NCBI RefSeq assembly: GCF_028610705.1 | Contig: NZ_JAQQWT010000004.1 | Coordinates: forward strand, 1 to 51,837 | Source: Halalkalibacter alkalisediminis | GTDB taxonomy: Bacteria; Bacillota; Bacilli; Bacillales; Bacillaceae_D | Reading direction: 5' to 3' | DNA length: 51,837 nucleotides | Shown: positions 1 to 9,021 of the stretch, in pieces | Position numbering within the stretch: position 1 is the stretch's first letter | Layout of the letters: every line of letters begins with the position of its first letter | Translations under genes and position numbers: made by a program | The notes under the pieces: generated by a model | What the model saw: the letters and a program-made list of their open reading frames with translations, nothing else | Databases searched by the model: none | What the model was told of the DNA's origin: nothing

Positions 1-68
1 GCTCGACTTGCATGTATTAGGCACGCCGCCAGCGTTCGTCCTGAGCCAGGATCAAACTCTCCATAAAA
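1..68 (-). rRNA. rrs: 16S ribosomal RNA, 5' end only (partial)
   Basis: The reverse complement reads as the conserved bacterial 16S start, including the 27F primer region (AGAGTTTGATCCTGGCTCAG) and the following conserved CGAACGCTGGCGGCGTGCC stretch. Only the first ~65 nt lie in the window; the gene continues past position 1. The 5' boundary is approximate because the mature end is set by processing. Confidence 0.97.
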
Positions 69-343
69 GTGTTTGATAGCTCAAGTTATATCACGCTAGC
101 GATATAACAAATGCAATTTTACTAAATTGCTAAAAATTGACGAGAAAATCATGTTTTCTCTTTTCGCTTGTCTTTTGTTCAGTTTTCAAAGAACTCTTTT
201 GTCATTAACGCATTTCAGTAAATCCTGTCTCTCGTTAGCGACATATGTTATCTTAACACATCGCCATCCTCAACGCAACATCTTTTTTAAATGTTTTTTT
301 ATAACAACATTCGTAAAGACCGTTTGTTGGGACAACAGAAATA
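69..343 (-). other. rrn leader with boxA-like antiterminator
   Basis: Transcribed leader between the rrn promoters and 16S. On the minus strand the stretch at 180-195 reads GTTCTTTGAAAACT, the boxA-type sequence found in Bacillus rrn leaders and linked to Nus-dependent antitermination and processing. No protein gene is supported here; an 82-codon plus-strand ORF at 127-375 is antisense to the leader and has no ribosome binding site. Confidence 0.8.
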
Positions 344-372
344 AATATAACACACCTAAAAATTCTACGCAA
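344..372 (-). promoter_or_regulatory. rrn promoter P2
   Basis: Minus-strand -35 TTGCGT (372-367), 17-bp spacer, extended -10 TG-T-TATATT (349-344). Spacing and position about 275 bp ahead of 16S fit the downstream member of the tandem promoters usual for Bacillus rrn operons. Confidence 0.75.
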
Positions 373-399
373 TAGTTTTTTCTTTTTTTTCCCTTAAAG

Positions 400-427
400 A
401 TTATACCACCAGTCATCTAATATTAAA
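400..427 (-). promoter_or_regulatory. rrn promoter P1
   Basis: Minus-strand extended -10 TG-G-TATAAT (405-400) with a weak -35 TTTAAT (427-422) at 16 bp. It lies about 55 bp upstream of P2, giving the tandem arrangement. A small hairpin at 448-472 (GATGCAA/TTGCATC) lies between this promoter and the rhodanese stop. Confidence 0.65.
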
Positions 428-491
428 CTTTGCCTAGTATTAGATAGATGCAACAAATTCTTGATTGCATCCACCTTCTCCATTTAAACAT

Positions 492-1418
492 TTACAATGA
501 GCGTAACTCTCGATTTACTTTACTTGGATCTATAATAGGAGTCTTCGGATCATTCCCCCACTCTTCCCATGATCCCTCATATACTGATAGATCCTCATAA
601 CCGAGTAACCTTAGAGTAAAATACATATGAGAAGCTCGATTTGCCTTTTGACAATAAACAACGACCTTCTTATCTTTCTTAACGCCTTCCGCTTCTAACA
701 GTGTCTCGATTTCATCAGCTGACTTGAACCGCGAGACATCCTCTTCAGTCAGAACATTCGTCCACTCTAGATTTACAGCGGAAGGAATGTGCCCGCCCCT
801 TTTTGAACGTACATCCTCTCCTTTATATTCACCCGGAGAACGCACATCCAGAAGAACCACATTTTCTTTTCCGATCACTTGCTTGACTTCTTCCTTCTCC
901 ATTCTTAGTTCCCGGTTTTCTTTAGCACTAAAATCTCCACGTTCAGCATCAAACGTTTGTGTTTCCGTTTTTTTATTTGCCGCTTCCCACGCTGTAAACC
1001 CTCCATCTAAAACTCTTACATCTTTATGACCAAAATACTCTAAAGCATAGAATAGCCTAGTTGCATCGGTTTCTCGTCCCTGATCATAAATGATAACGGT
1101 CTGATCATTATTCACTCCATGTTCCCTCATGATCTTTTCAAAAGCCTCTTCTTGAATCAAGTGACCCTCTACTGGATGCTCTTTGTCTATCAAGAGTTCC
1201 ATATCAAATGAAATAGCACCCGGTATATGACCAGATGCATAACCTTCTTTTCGAACATCTACTATTAGCCTGTTCTCATCCTTTAAAGTCTTTTCTACAT
1301 CTTCAACAGTCATTAATATAGGAGCATTAGAGTAATCAAGCGATTGAGCGAAGCCCAACTCTTTCAATCCAAAACTGGTAACAACTATAAATAGTAAGAG
1401 AATGGCTAGTATCTTCAT
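492..1418 (-). CDS. exported tandem-rhodanese sulfurtransferase
   Basis: 308 aa. Residues 1-25 form a hydrophobic signal peptide/anchor ending at FAQS, so the enzyme acts outside the membrane. Two rhodanese domains follow (about 33-155 and 170-300), the layout of thiosulfate or 3-mercaptopyruvate sulfurtransferases. The second domain carries the active-site loop YCQKANRAS (Cys256); in the first the equivalent position is Asp112 (YDQGRE), as expected for the structural domain of tandem enzymes. The ATG is preceded by AAGGAAGTG at good distance. Transcription points toward the rrn operon, with only a weak hairpin between. The exact sulfur donor cannot be read from sequence. Confidence 0.9.
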   Translation of the reverse strand: MKILAILLLFIVVTSFGLKELGFAQSLDYSNAPILMTVEDVEKTLKDENRLIVDVRKEGYASGHIPGAISFDMELLIDKEHPVEGHLIQEEAFEKIMREHGVNNDQTVIIYDQGRETDATRLFYALEYFGHKDVRVLDGGFTAWEAANKKTETQTFDAERGDFSAKENRELRMEKEEVKQVIGKENVVLLDVRSPGEYKGEDVRSKRGGHIPSAVNLEWTNVLTEEDVSRFKSADEIETLLEAEGVKKDKKVVVYCQKANRASHMYFTLRLLGYEDLSVYEGSWEEWGNDPKTPIIDPSKVNRELRSL

Positions 1419-1486
1419 TCAATTTCACTTCCTTTCTAGATTCGTTTTTATTATGTCCAAATCATCTCTTAATACGTATTAATGCA

Positions 1487-1526
1487 AAAAAGACGACTGA
1501 GAAACTTTTCTCAGATCGTCTTCTTA
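1487..1526 (-). terminator. terminator of purT
   Basis: Minus-strand stem GACGATCTGAGAAA / TTTCTCAGTCGTC followed by TTTTTT, directly after the purT stop. Confidence 0.85.
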
Positions 1527-1533
1527 CTAGACC

Positions 1534-2706
1534 TTATTCCTGATGGTAGATAACTTTCATTTTCTCGGCTGCTTCTTTCGCGAGATTCCGAGCCGTTTGT
1601 GTATCATCTGAGGTACTTAAAGCTACAGCCATTCTCCGGCCTACCTTTGTCTCTGGCTTACCAAATATACGAACTTGCGTATTCGGAATCGTTAAAGCCT
1701 CACTCACTCCAACTATTTGATAGTCCGAACTTTCCTCCCACGCTTTCACAACATGACTTGCTCCAGGCGAATGGAGCGTAATTTCAGTAATAGGAAAACC
1801 TAGAATCGCTCGAACATGTAAAGCAAATTCCGATAAATTTTGAGTAACGAGTGTCACCATCCCTGTATCATGAGGTCTTGGTGATACTTCACTAAAATAT
1901 ACTTTGTCTTTAGTCAGGAACAACTCAACTCCAAACAATCCGTATCCGCCTAGTGCATCCGTGATTTTTTTAGCAATATCTTGCGCTTCAGTGATTTGTG
2001 TCTCCGTCATTTGATGTGGTTGCCACGATTCGATGTAGTCTCCGTCTTTTTGAACATGTCCAATTGGTGCACAATAAGAAGTACCAGAAGCTGAACGAAC
2101 CGTAAGTAATGTAATTTCTGATTCAAAATGAATGAATTCTTCAACGATCACTCGAGTGCTTTTTCCTCGTCCACCTTCTAATGCCAAATTCCAAGATGCT
2201 TCTATATCCTCATTAGAACGGCATAAGCTTTGACCTTTCCCTGAAGAACTCATTAGAGGTTTAATGACACAAGGTGTACCCATTTTCTCTACGGCTACTT
2301 TTAACTCTTCGTAAGAATTTGCAAATTCATATCCAGCTGTAGGTAAGCCTAACTCTTCATTTGCAAGCCGGCGAATTCCTTCCCGATCCATCGTTAGCTT
2401 TGTAGCTGATGCAGTCGGAACCACTACATAATCTTCTTTTTCTAATTCAACAAGTACTTGAGTTTGAATCGCTTCAACTTCTGGTACAATCAAATCAGGT
2501 TGCTCTTGTTCAATGACACTTCTCAACGCCTTAGCATCCAGCATATCAACAACATGAGATCTATGCGCTACTTGCATAGCAGGAGCATCGGCGTAACGAT
2601 CAACCGCAACCGTTTCAACCCCCAATCGCTGCGCTTCTATGATTACTTCTTTTCCTAATTCACCTGAACCAAGTAGTAACATTTTTTTCGTTTTTGTAGA
2701 ATTCAT
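1534..2706 (-). CDS. purT: formate-dependent GAR transformylase PurT
   Basis: Phosphoribosylglycinamide formyltransferase 2 of the ATP-grasp family: makes formyl-GAR from GAR, formate and ATP in purine synthesis, independent of 10-formyl-THF. The N-terminal nucleotide fold shows [12 protein letters not shown], the central grasp region has [11 protein letters not shown], and the metal/substrate region includes [14 protein letters not shown]. About 390 aa, the usual family length. I chose the ATG at 2706 (MNSTKTKK) because GGGAGAGG lies 8 nt upstream; an ATG at 2724 with AAGGA and a TTG at 2727 are in frame upstream and cannot be excluded. It is a single gene with its own terminator; no other pur gene is adjacent. 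Confidence 0.95.
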   Translation of the reverse strand: MNSTKTKKMLLLGSGELGKEVIIEAQRLGVETVAVDRYADAPAMQVAHRSHVVDMLDAKALRSVIEQEQPDLIVPEVEAIQTQVLVELEKEDYVVVPTASATKLTMDREGIRRLANEELGLPTAGYEFANSYEELKVAVEKMGTPCVIKPLMSSSGKGQSLCRSNEDIEASWNLALEGGRGKSTRVIVEEFIHFESEITLLTVRSASGTSYCAPIGHVQKDGDYIESWQPHQMTETQITEAQDIAKKITDALGGYGLFGVELFLTKDKVYFSEVSPRPHDTGMVTLVTQNLSEFALHVRAILGFPITEITLHSPGASHVVKAWEESSDYQIVGVSEALTIPNTQVRIFGKPETKVGRRMAVALSTSDDTQTARNLAKEAAEKMKVIYHQE

Positions 2707-2804
2707 CAAATGCGCCTCTCCCATCAAAATCCTTATTTTCTCTTATCATAAAGGAGAGTGACGTGTTTTTTCAAGTTTTTTCTTCCTATAAGCGAACATT
2801 GAAA

Positions 2805-2842
2805 TAAAAAAACTCAAATAACGTTCGTTAAATCGAGAGTTC
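2805..2842 (-). terminator. terminator of the alkaline phosphatase gene
   Basis: Minus-strand imperfect stem beginning AACTC and closing GAGTT, inner AACG/CGTT, followed by seven T. It lies just past the phosphatase stop. Confidence 0.75.
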
Positions 2843-2845
2843 TCA

Positions 2846-4153
2846 CTAAAAGGTAAGCTCCATAGCTTGGGCTATTTTCTTGGGTAACTCAGTATTATCT
2901 AAATGACCTTGAAAATAATGAGCTTTCGGACCAAATGCATAAATCGGGACATCAACTCCTGTATGTTCTGTTGTTACCCAATCAATATAAGCCTTCTCAC
3001 TAATAATTTCACCTATGACAAAAGGAACCTCTTTGGTTGAAGCTGTTTTTATTTTTTTAATTTCCTTCTTGGTGAAATCAAAATTTGTATATTCTTTCAT
3101 GACTTCTTGAACATTGGTACGCCTATTATTGATTTGGGCTGAAATAAACGCTGCGGATGCTTTTACATTCCTTAACATTTCAGGCTTGGCCACATATTCA
3201 TTGTAGCCACCTACCGATAGGCCTCCGGTGTCATGATCACCAACTACAAGCAATAAGGTTTGAGCGTCTTTTTCCGCAAAATCCTTTGCTTTTATCACTG
3301 CTTGTTCAAAAGCAGCGATGTCATTCATGGCCCAAGCTGCATCATGAGCATGACCGGCTCGATCAATTTTACTTCCTTCAACCATTAAGAAAAAACCCTC
3401 ATCGTTCTCACTTAATAGTTCAATAGCCATTTCAGTCATTTCTGCCAAGCTAGGCTCATCTGTTTGATCACGGTCTATTTCTGCTGCTAACATTTGATCA
3501 GCAAATAATCCTAACACTTTCTTTTCAGTCCCTTGCAAGGCTATTAATTCTTCTCTCGTCTCTATAAGCTGATACCCATTTGACCTAGCTTCTTCTATTA
3601 AATCTTGCTTGTCCTGCCTGCTTGGTAGAAAATGACACTTCCCCCCACCAAAGAGCACATCAACTTGTTCAAGCAATTGACTGGCAATCTCCTCTTCTTG
3701 AGTCCTTGATATAACGTGGGCTCCAAACGCTGCCGGTGTAGCATCTGTAATGGCCTTCGTCGCAATTAAACCTGTCGACTTCCCCGCTTCATTCGACGCT
3801 TCAAGAATGGTTTTTAATTGCTGTCCCTCTGAATCAACACCAATCATACCATTTTTCGTTTTAACACCTGTCGCCATCGCGGTTGCTGCCGCTGCTGAAT
3901 CTGTTACCCAACTACTAGCTGAATGTGTTTTCATCATTCCAACTAGCATCGAATCTAAAATAAATTCATTTCCATTGAAAATTCGATAATTCGTGGCATA
4001 GGCACTAGAAAACCCATCTGGAATCATAAAAATGACGTTTTTAACAGGGGATTGATCTCTAGTTGCATTAACTACTTCACCAAACGGATTAAAACCAAAT
4101 AAAATGATCGTCAAACATAAGCTCACTACACACCATTGTTTCCATACAAACAT
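2846..4153 (-). CDS. secreted alkaline phosphatase, PhoA family
   Basis: About 435 aa, with a signal peptide in residues 1-30. Hydrolyses phosphate monoesters outside the cell to supply phosphate. Family landmarks: metal Asp in FMIPDG; nucleophile Ser86 in VTDSAAAATA; metal ligands in KIDRAGHAHD, VVGDHDTGG and TTEHTG. The open frame extends 67 codons further upstream, but the start at 4153 has GGAGGAG 6 nt away and begins a clean signal peptide, so the longer version is rejected. It resembles PhoA/PhoB of B. subtilis; I did not identify a convincing Pho box upstream. Confidence 0.93.
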   Translation of the reverse strand: MFVWKQWCVVSLCLTIILFGFNPFGEVVNATRDQSPVKNVIFMIPDGFSSAYATNYRIFNGNEFILDSMLVGMMKTHSASSWVTDSAAAATAMATGVKTKNGMIGVDSEGQQLKTILEASNEAGKSTGLIATKAITDATPAAFGAHVISRTQEEEIASQLLEQVDVLFGGGKCHFLPSRQDKQDLIEEARSNGYQLIETREELIALQGTEKKVLGLFADQMLAAEIDRDQTDEPSLAEMTEMAIELLSENDEGFFLMVEGSKIDRAGHAHDAAWAMNDIAAFEQAVIKAKDFAEKDAQTLLLVVGDHDTGGLSVGGYNEYVAKPEMLRNVKASAAFISAQINNRRTNVQEVMKEYTNFDFTKKEIKKIKTASTKEVPFVIGEIISEKAYIDWVTTEHTGVDVPIYAFGPKAHYFQGHLDNTELPKKIAQAMELTF

Positions 4154-4524
4154 TGTACTCCTCCCATTTACTTCATCCTCTTTCCAGTCTTTGTCATGTT
4201 CATACGTTTTATGTTTCTTTTTCGAAATGCATGCACATTGATTTGACAAATAACCACTTTCACAATTAATTTCTTCATACAAAAAGCCGAAAATTGTCTT
4301 TTCAAGTCTGAATTTTGTCGAATGTTTGTTCGTAGTTATCCACTCTGTCCACAATTGGCCTGTGTATAACTTTCACTTATGATGCACCCATTTCCATTAG
4401 AAAGGTCTGTTTTTTGTATAGGCTATTTCATCAATCAAACAGAAAAGGGTATTTACCCATTCCACATCTCCCCAAATGTCATAGGCTAGAGTGAAAATGA
4501 TTACTGAACGAGAGGGGAATTTTA
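4154..4524. other. intergenic control region with DnaA-box-like sites
   Basis: A 371-bp divergent gap that must hold the phosphatase promoter (minus) and the promoter of the Gly/His-rich gene (plus). It holds ttatccact at 4335-4343 (8/9 to the DnaA box TTATNCACA) and an exact box on the opposite strand at 4361-4369. No gene is supported. Confidence 0.5.
4464..4488 (+). promoter_or_regulatory. candidate SigK/SigE-type promoter
   Basis: CATAGGCTA at 4480-4488 matches the mother-cell -10 pattern CATAnnnTA exactly; an AC dinucleotide at 4464-4465 could serve as a SigK -35, although the 14-bp spacing is a little short. No SigA -35/-10 pair is evident. It lies about 40 bp ahead of the start codon. 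Confidence 0.45.
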
Positions 4525-4833
4525 ATGTATAGAAACGATTACAGCACTCCAGTTTATCAGCATCAAGATACTAGATTTGGCCCAGGAGGAATTGGACCTG
4601 TCGGCGCAGGTATTCTCGGTGCAGGTTTAGGATTTTTAGGAGGGCAATTAGTAGGGCCTGGGTTTGGTACGTTTAGTCCAATATATGTAGGACCTGGTTA
4701 CAGTGCATATGGACCAGGAGGATTTGGATATCCATGGTACGGACATTATGGACACCACCATCACGGACATCACGGGCATCATGGCCACCATGGCCACCAT
4801 GGATACGGGCCTCGCCCTCGTCCTTATTGGTAA
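4525..4833 (+). CDS. Gly/His-rich small protein, possible spore coat component
   Basis: 102 aa of low complexity. Residues 18-75 are rich in Gly, Pro and Tyr (repeated GPG, GGFGYPW); residues 74-95 are a His-rich run built from GHH repeats; the end is PRPRPYW. The composition resembles spore coat or exosporium proteins and metal-binding His tracts. AGAGGGG lies 7 nt before the ATG, and a mother-cell-type -10 (CATAGGCTA) lies upstream. I cannot name a family; coat location is an inference from composition and promoter. The centre (VGAGILGAGLGFLGG) is hydrophobic enough for membrane or amyloid-like packing. Confidence 0.8.
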   Translation: MYRNDYSTPVYQHQDTRFGPGGIGPVGAGILGAGLGFLGGQLVGPGFGTFSPIYVGPGYSAYGPGGFGYPWYGHYGHHHHGHHGHHGHHGHHGYGPRPRPYW

Positions 4834-5004
4834 AAAACGCTAAATAAAATGGAGGCCCACCATTCAACTTGAGTTGGTGGGCAAAATCGAAATAAATTTT
4901 GTCGCAAGGTAAACGGACTTATATAAAATAAATCATTTTCATGTTACAATGAATGAACATTCATTCGTTAATTCTGTAGAAACATCCTATGATAAGAGGT
5001 GAAT

Positions 5005-5898
5005 ATGATGGAACGCATTGGCCCCCTCGTTATTGTCGAAGGTCCAAATAAAAGTAAGGTCCCTTTTTCAAGAAGCTTATACATCGACTGCAAAGAAAAA
5101 GTTCTCATCGATAGTGGAGCAGACAAACGCGCTTTATTAGACATAAAGAGGGAGTTAGGAATTGAACTGATTTTAAATACTCATTACCACCCTGATCATA
5201 TACAACATAACTCTTTATTTCCGCAAGCGGCAAAATGGATTAATCCAATTGAATTTGAGACCATCCAAAGCATTGATCGGATTGCAGAAGCAAATGGCAT
5301 TTACCAAGAATGGGGAGAAGCTGGCGTTAAGATGTGGAGAACAAATCTCCCAGAGGAATGGATTCAAAACATTGAAGAAATTTCAGGGACTTATGATTAT
5401 GAAACTGAGTATTCTTTTAGCAACGTTAACGTTACCTTTTTACATACACCCGGTCACACAAAAGGTCTCTCCTCTCCTTATTTTTCAGATCTAGGGGTTG
5501 CTTATGTCAGTGATTATGACATGACTTCATTTGGCCCTTGGTATAACGGAAAGGATGGGAATATTGAGGAGTTCATTGAATCTGGAAAGCGCCTGCTCAG
5601 TCTCGATGCAAATACATATATAACAGGACATCAAAAAGGAATTTTCACGAAGCAAGAATTCCAAAATGAGATGGAAACCTATCTAGAAATAATTGATAAG
5701 CGCGATCACACCATTGAACAATACGTTAGAAAAGGACTTACATTTGAAGAAATAACGGACATTGGTATCTTTTATCCCAAAAATAGTTTAAACGTACCTA
5801 TTTTTAAAACATGGGAACGAAGTGGGATTCGTAAGCACCTGCATCGCCTCGGTCTTACGGTATCCGAAAGGGATGGAGCACTTGTTGACGTTAAATGA
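5005..5898 (+). CDS. MBL-fold metallo-hydrolase
   Basis: About 297 aa. The zinc-binding signature THYHPDH lies near residue 60, a second metal His in FLHTPGHTKG near 155, a bridging Asp in YVSDYD and a final His in TGHQKG near 210: the full metallo-beta-lactamase fold set. The C-terminal ~80 residues form a helical tail. The substrate cannot be assigned; glyoxalase II-like, lactonase and other hydrolases share this core. Start: AGAGG ends 5 nt before the ATG at 5005 and 8 nt before the ATG at 5008; the GTG at 4999 lies inside the ribosome binding site. Monocistronic, ending in a strong terminator. Confidence 0.88.
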   Translation: MMERIGPLVIVEGPNKSKVPFSRSLYIDCKEKVLIDSGADKRALLDIKRELGIELILNTHYHPDHIQHNSLFPQAAKWINPIEFETIQSIDRIAEANGIYQEWGEAGVKMWRTNLPEEWIQNIEEISGTYDYETEYSFSNVNVTFLHTPGHTKGLSSPYFSDLGVAYVSDYDMTSFGPWYNGKDGNIEEFIESGKRLLSLDANTYITGHQKGIFTKQEFQNEMETYLEIIDKRDHTIEQYVRKGLTFEEITDIGIFYPKNSLNVPIFKTWERSGIRKHLHRLGLTVSERDGALVDVK

Positions 5899-5905
5899 AA
5901 CCTAT

Positions 5906-5944
5906 AGGTAAAAGGACGTGAGCCCAGCCCACGTCCTTTTACCT
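5906..5944. terminator. bidirectional terminator
   Basis: Stem GGTAAAAGGACGTG / CACGTCCTTTTACC with A and T tracts on both sides. It separates the converging MBL hydrolase gene and amidase pseudogene. Confidence 0.9.
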
Positions 5945-5948
5945 TTGT

Positions 5949-7415
5949 TCAATTTGATATTAGTATGTTTCGCCATCCACCTAAATTGGTAATATCTTCT
6001 GCCTCCTTTGCCGCATACGCTTCACAAATGAAACCTGGAACTTCAGATCCGTCCTCAAGTCCCACTTTTCCAATGCTAGCGGAGCAGGAATCGATGCTGT
6101 AAACAGGCCAAACTTTGAAAGCGGCATCTGCCATATTTCCAATTGAATCGAAGCTCCACCGGTTGGTTGTTTAATCAAACCAGGTTTCGCCGGCTCGGAT
6201 GGAAGTTTCACCATTTGATAATTAGGAGCAGTAACAGCTTCTCGAACAAATTCAGCCTGACACTCTTTCATTTGTTTTTCTAACGGGAAACCTCTCATGT
6301 GTAATCCACACACAGCAACCAATGTTGTTTCTCCATCTATATCTTGATCCGTATTTCGCGTAGATTCAAGAAAAAGATCAGCAGCTCCGCAAATGAAACT
6401 TTCCTCTTCTGCTAGACCAAAAAAAGTAATACCAAATGGCACTTTATCACTAGCCTCACCTGCTGGGATCGCCACTGCTGATAAATCGAGTAAATTACAA
6501 TGATTCGTATATCTTCCCATATCACTATTAGTCGAAATCGGGTTCTCCCTAACCTGGTCGCGAGTCCAAGTTCCCTCTGAAGTCGGCATCACTAGAACAG
6601 AGTTCGCAAGTAACTTTTTAGCCTCAAGCTTATACGCTTGGAGTTTGTGATTTGCTTGGAAAACGGAAGCCGCATCATATTGACTAGCCGAACCAGAACG
6701 AAGAACTTGCTCGGTTACAGGAAAGGTCGCGCCTGGGTTTTCATTTACAAATTGTCCCAGAGCAGCCCAGCGTTCGGCCACCATTGGGCCGTCATATAAT
6801 ATAGAAGCTGCTTCTTTAAAGAATGACGTATCAACATATTCAATAGGTAGTTGTAAGGTTTCAAGTTGTCTAACCGTCGCTTCCCACGCCTCACTATAAT
6901 CCGCGGCAAACGGGCCAAAAAAAGTAAGAGAGTCTTTCGGTAACAACAGTTTTTCAGGGAGACTTGCTACAGGTTGAGGAAGCTCTCGTGACCAAGGATC
7001 GCTCGCCTCTACTCCTCTTGCATGTTGATCGACTAAAAGGGCTTCATCCAAAGCGTGCGTAAAAACCGTTACACAATCAAGACTTTCACAGGCTGGAACG
7101 ACTCCAATCGTCGACCATGCGCCAAGACTCGGTTTATATCCAACTAGGTTATTTAATAAAGCTGGAATACGGCCAGATCCGGCCGTATCTGTTCCAAGAG
7201 CAAACACGGCTTGACCTTGCGCTACCGAAACCGCTGAACCAGCACTTGAACCCCCGCTTATTCACGGTCGTAAAGAGTTATGAGTTTCCCCGTAAGGACT
7301 TCGTGTCCCGACAAGACCGGTCGCAAATTGATCTAAATTGGCTTTTCCAACTGGAATCGCACCAGCTTCTATTAGTTTCTTTACGACAGCAGCATGCTCA
7401 TCTATATGAGAGAAG
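5949..7415 (-). pseudogene. allophanate hydrolase-like amidase, broken
   Basis: Amidase-signature protein most like allophanate hydrolase, which splits allophanate in urea breakdown. The frame shows [19 protein letters not shown], then ISGGSSAGSA (signature Ser loop), GTDTAGSGRIPA, and the C-terminal domain ending PGFICEAYAAKEAEDITNLG. Lesions: (1) an in-frame TGA just before ISGGSS at about 7260; (2) a one-base loss near 6076 that moves the last ~45 codons to another frame (PAPL then IGKVGLEDG); (3) the N-terminal ~80-100 residues are absent, the sequence running straight into the start of the divergent permease at about 7405-7420. A 408-codon remnant (5981-7207) is open but lacks the catalytic Lys/Ser region. 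No urea carboxylase gene remains beside it. Confidence 0.92.
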
Positions 7416-8782
7416 GTACTGAGTTAAAACGAACATTATCGTTGTTTCAAGTTGTCATGTTGGGGCTTGCATGGAATACGCCAATGATTTATTTTTCTGT
7501 TTTTGGGGTAGCGTTTGAAGGGGCAAGTGGGTTTTTAACACCCGCTTATGCAGTCGCCGTGCTGGCTGTACTTTTTACCGGGGCTAGTTATGCGGTTATG
7601 GCAAGGAAATTGCCTATATCTGGATCTGCTTATACGTTTGTCAAGAAAGCCATGAACCCAAATCTAGGTTTTATTGTCGGATGGGTGCTTCTACTTAATT
7701 ATTTATTTGCTCCGATTATTGCCTGTATTACATTTGGCATTTTCCTGAATGCTCAGTTTCCTTCTATTCCTCCATACGTATGGATCATTGCTCTAACACT
7801 GCTCCTTGCAACCATATCCATACTTGGTGTTAATTCTTCAGCTAACATTAGTGCTGTTTTTGTCATGCTACAGATCATTTTTATCATTGTCTTCTGCGCC
7901 TTTATGATCCATGGCTTATTAAATGGTGGAGGGAGCGGAACACTCCTCTCATTTCAACCATTCCTTGATTCTGACTTGTCTCTATCTCTTGTATTAGCTG
8001 GTGCTTCTATCGTGATCTTTTCGTTTCTCGGTTTTGATACAATGACAACCTTATCGGAGGAAACGAAAGATCCAAAGCGAACCATTCCTAAAGCCATTTT
8101 CATCATGATCGCCATTGTAGGTAGCCTTCATGTGACAACCTCTTATTTCATTCAATTAATCGTTCCTACCTTCACCTTTGTTAATCCCGATTCAGCTGCA
8201 CTAGAATTAGTTGGGCTTGTTGGTGGTAGTTTACTTAGTTCATTGTTTATCACTGTTTTAATTGCTGCTATCTTCACACAAGGACTTGCTTCTGTGACAG
8301 CCGTATCTAGACTGCTCTATGTGATGGGACGAGATTCAATATTGCCTAGTCGATTTTTCGGTTACATTCATCCAAAATTTAAAACACCTGTGTTAAACAT
8401 TGTTTTTACATCGATTGTCTCTTTACTCGCCATCGTGATCACGATTGATGCTGCCTTAAGATTTGTTAATTTTGGAGCTTTAACTGCCTTCTTTTTCGTC
8501 AATCTATGTGTAATCACATTGTATTTCAAAGACAAACAAAAGCAAAAATCCTTTTCTTTAAAACAAGGACTTGTTCACTTGATTTCTCCTCTAGTCGGAG
8601 CGGTCTTCATTATTTGGTTACTAGCTTTATTAGATATCCCTACTTTAATCGGCGGATTTGTATGGATCACAATCGGATTGATTTATTTAGGCTTCTTAAC
8701 CAATCGGTTTAAACGTCCATTACCCGATTCAGGTACGGAAGAAATCACGATACAATCGCACAAAGATCCCCAAGCTGTCTAA
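7406..8782 (+). CDS. APC-family amino acid/polyamine permease, upstream region lost
   Basis: About 458 aa with roughly 12 membrane helices. The N-terminal [25 protein letters not shown] and the [24 protein letters not shown] loop mark the amino acid-polyamine-organocation superfamily, near the putrescine/amino-acid importer branch. The ATG at 7406 (MREGTELK) or 7394 opens the frame, but neither has a ribosome binding site: the DNA immediately upstream is the antisense of the broken amidase. The two genes were probably divergent and a deletion removed the shared promoter. The protein body looks intact, so it may be silent or read from a chance promoter. A good terminator follows. Confidence 0.85.
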   Translation: MREGTELKRTLSLFQVVMLGLAWNTPMIYFSVFGVAFEGASGFLTPAYAVAVLAVLFTGASYAVMARKLPISGSAYTFVKKAMNPNLGFIVGWVLLLNYLFAPIIACITFGIFLNAQFPSIPPYVWIIALTLLLATISILGVNSSANISAVFVMLQIIFIIVFCAFMIHGLLNGGGSGTLLSFQPFLDSDLSLSLVLAGASIVIFSFLGFDTMTTLSEETKDPKRTIPKAIFIMIAIVGSLHVTTSYFIQLIVPTFTFVNPDSAALELVGLVGGSLLSSLFITVLIAAIFTQGLASVTAVSRLLYVMGRDSILPSRFFGYIHPKFKTPVLNIVFTSIVSLLAIVITIDAALRFVNFGALTAFFFVNLCVITLYFKDKQKQKSFSLKQGLVHLISPLVGAVFIIWLLALLDIPTLIGGFVWITIGLIYLGFLTNRFKRPLPDSGTEEITIQSHKDPQAV

Positions 8783-8802
8783 ATGCTACTTTGCTATAAC
8801 AA

Positions 8803-8841
8803 AAAAAGAATCGCTCTCTAAAAAAAGAGCGATTCTTTTTA
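8803..8841 (+). terminator. terminator of the permease gene
   Basis: Perfect stem AAAGAATCGCTCT / AGAGCGATTCTTT followed by TT. Confidence 0.9.
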
Positions 8842-9021
8842 GTTCGTAAACTTTGAATTTCCCAACCAGTCTTTACCTACACTAGCTTTTGTACACTTAC
8901 TAAATAGTCAAAATTTCCTTTTATAAATGGAAACAACCTCTCAGCTCGACCTGTTATGATTATGAAATTGCTTTGTTTTGTTGATACTGATGATGTAGAT
9001 AGAAAGAACAGGAGGACATTT

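Noticed and set aside
127-375. 82-codon plus-strand ORF
   Set aside because: It is antisense to the rrn leader, has no ribosome site, and crosses the boxA and P2 promoter.
2788-2832. Pair of PurBox-like CGAAC/GTTCG words upstream of purT
   Set aside because: The right word is part of the phosphatase terminator stem, and the box spacing (about 19 bp between boxes) is off the usual 16-17; the left word has a core mismatch. A search with a PurR matrix would settle it.
4154-4354. 67-codon N-terminal extension of the phosphatase
   Set aside because: The internal ATG at 4153 has a strong ribosome site and begins a signal peptide; the extension would put the signal peptide in mid-protein.
5981-7207. 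Intact 408-aa amidase
   Set aside because: Homologous sequence continues on both sides in broken form (stop before the Ser loop, frameshift near the end), so this is a fragment.
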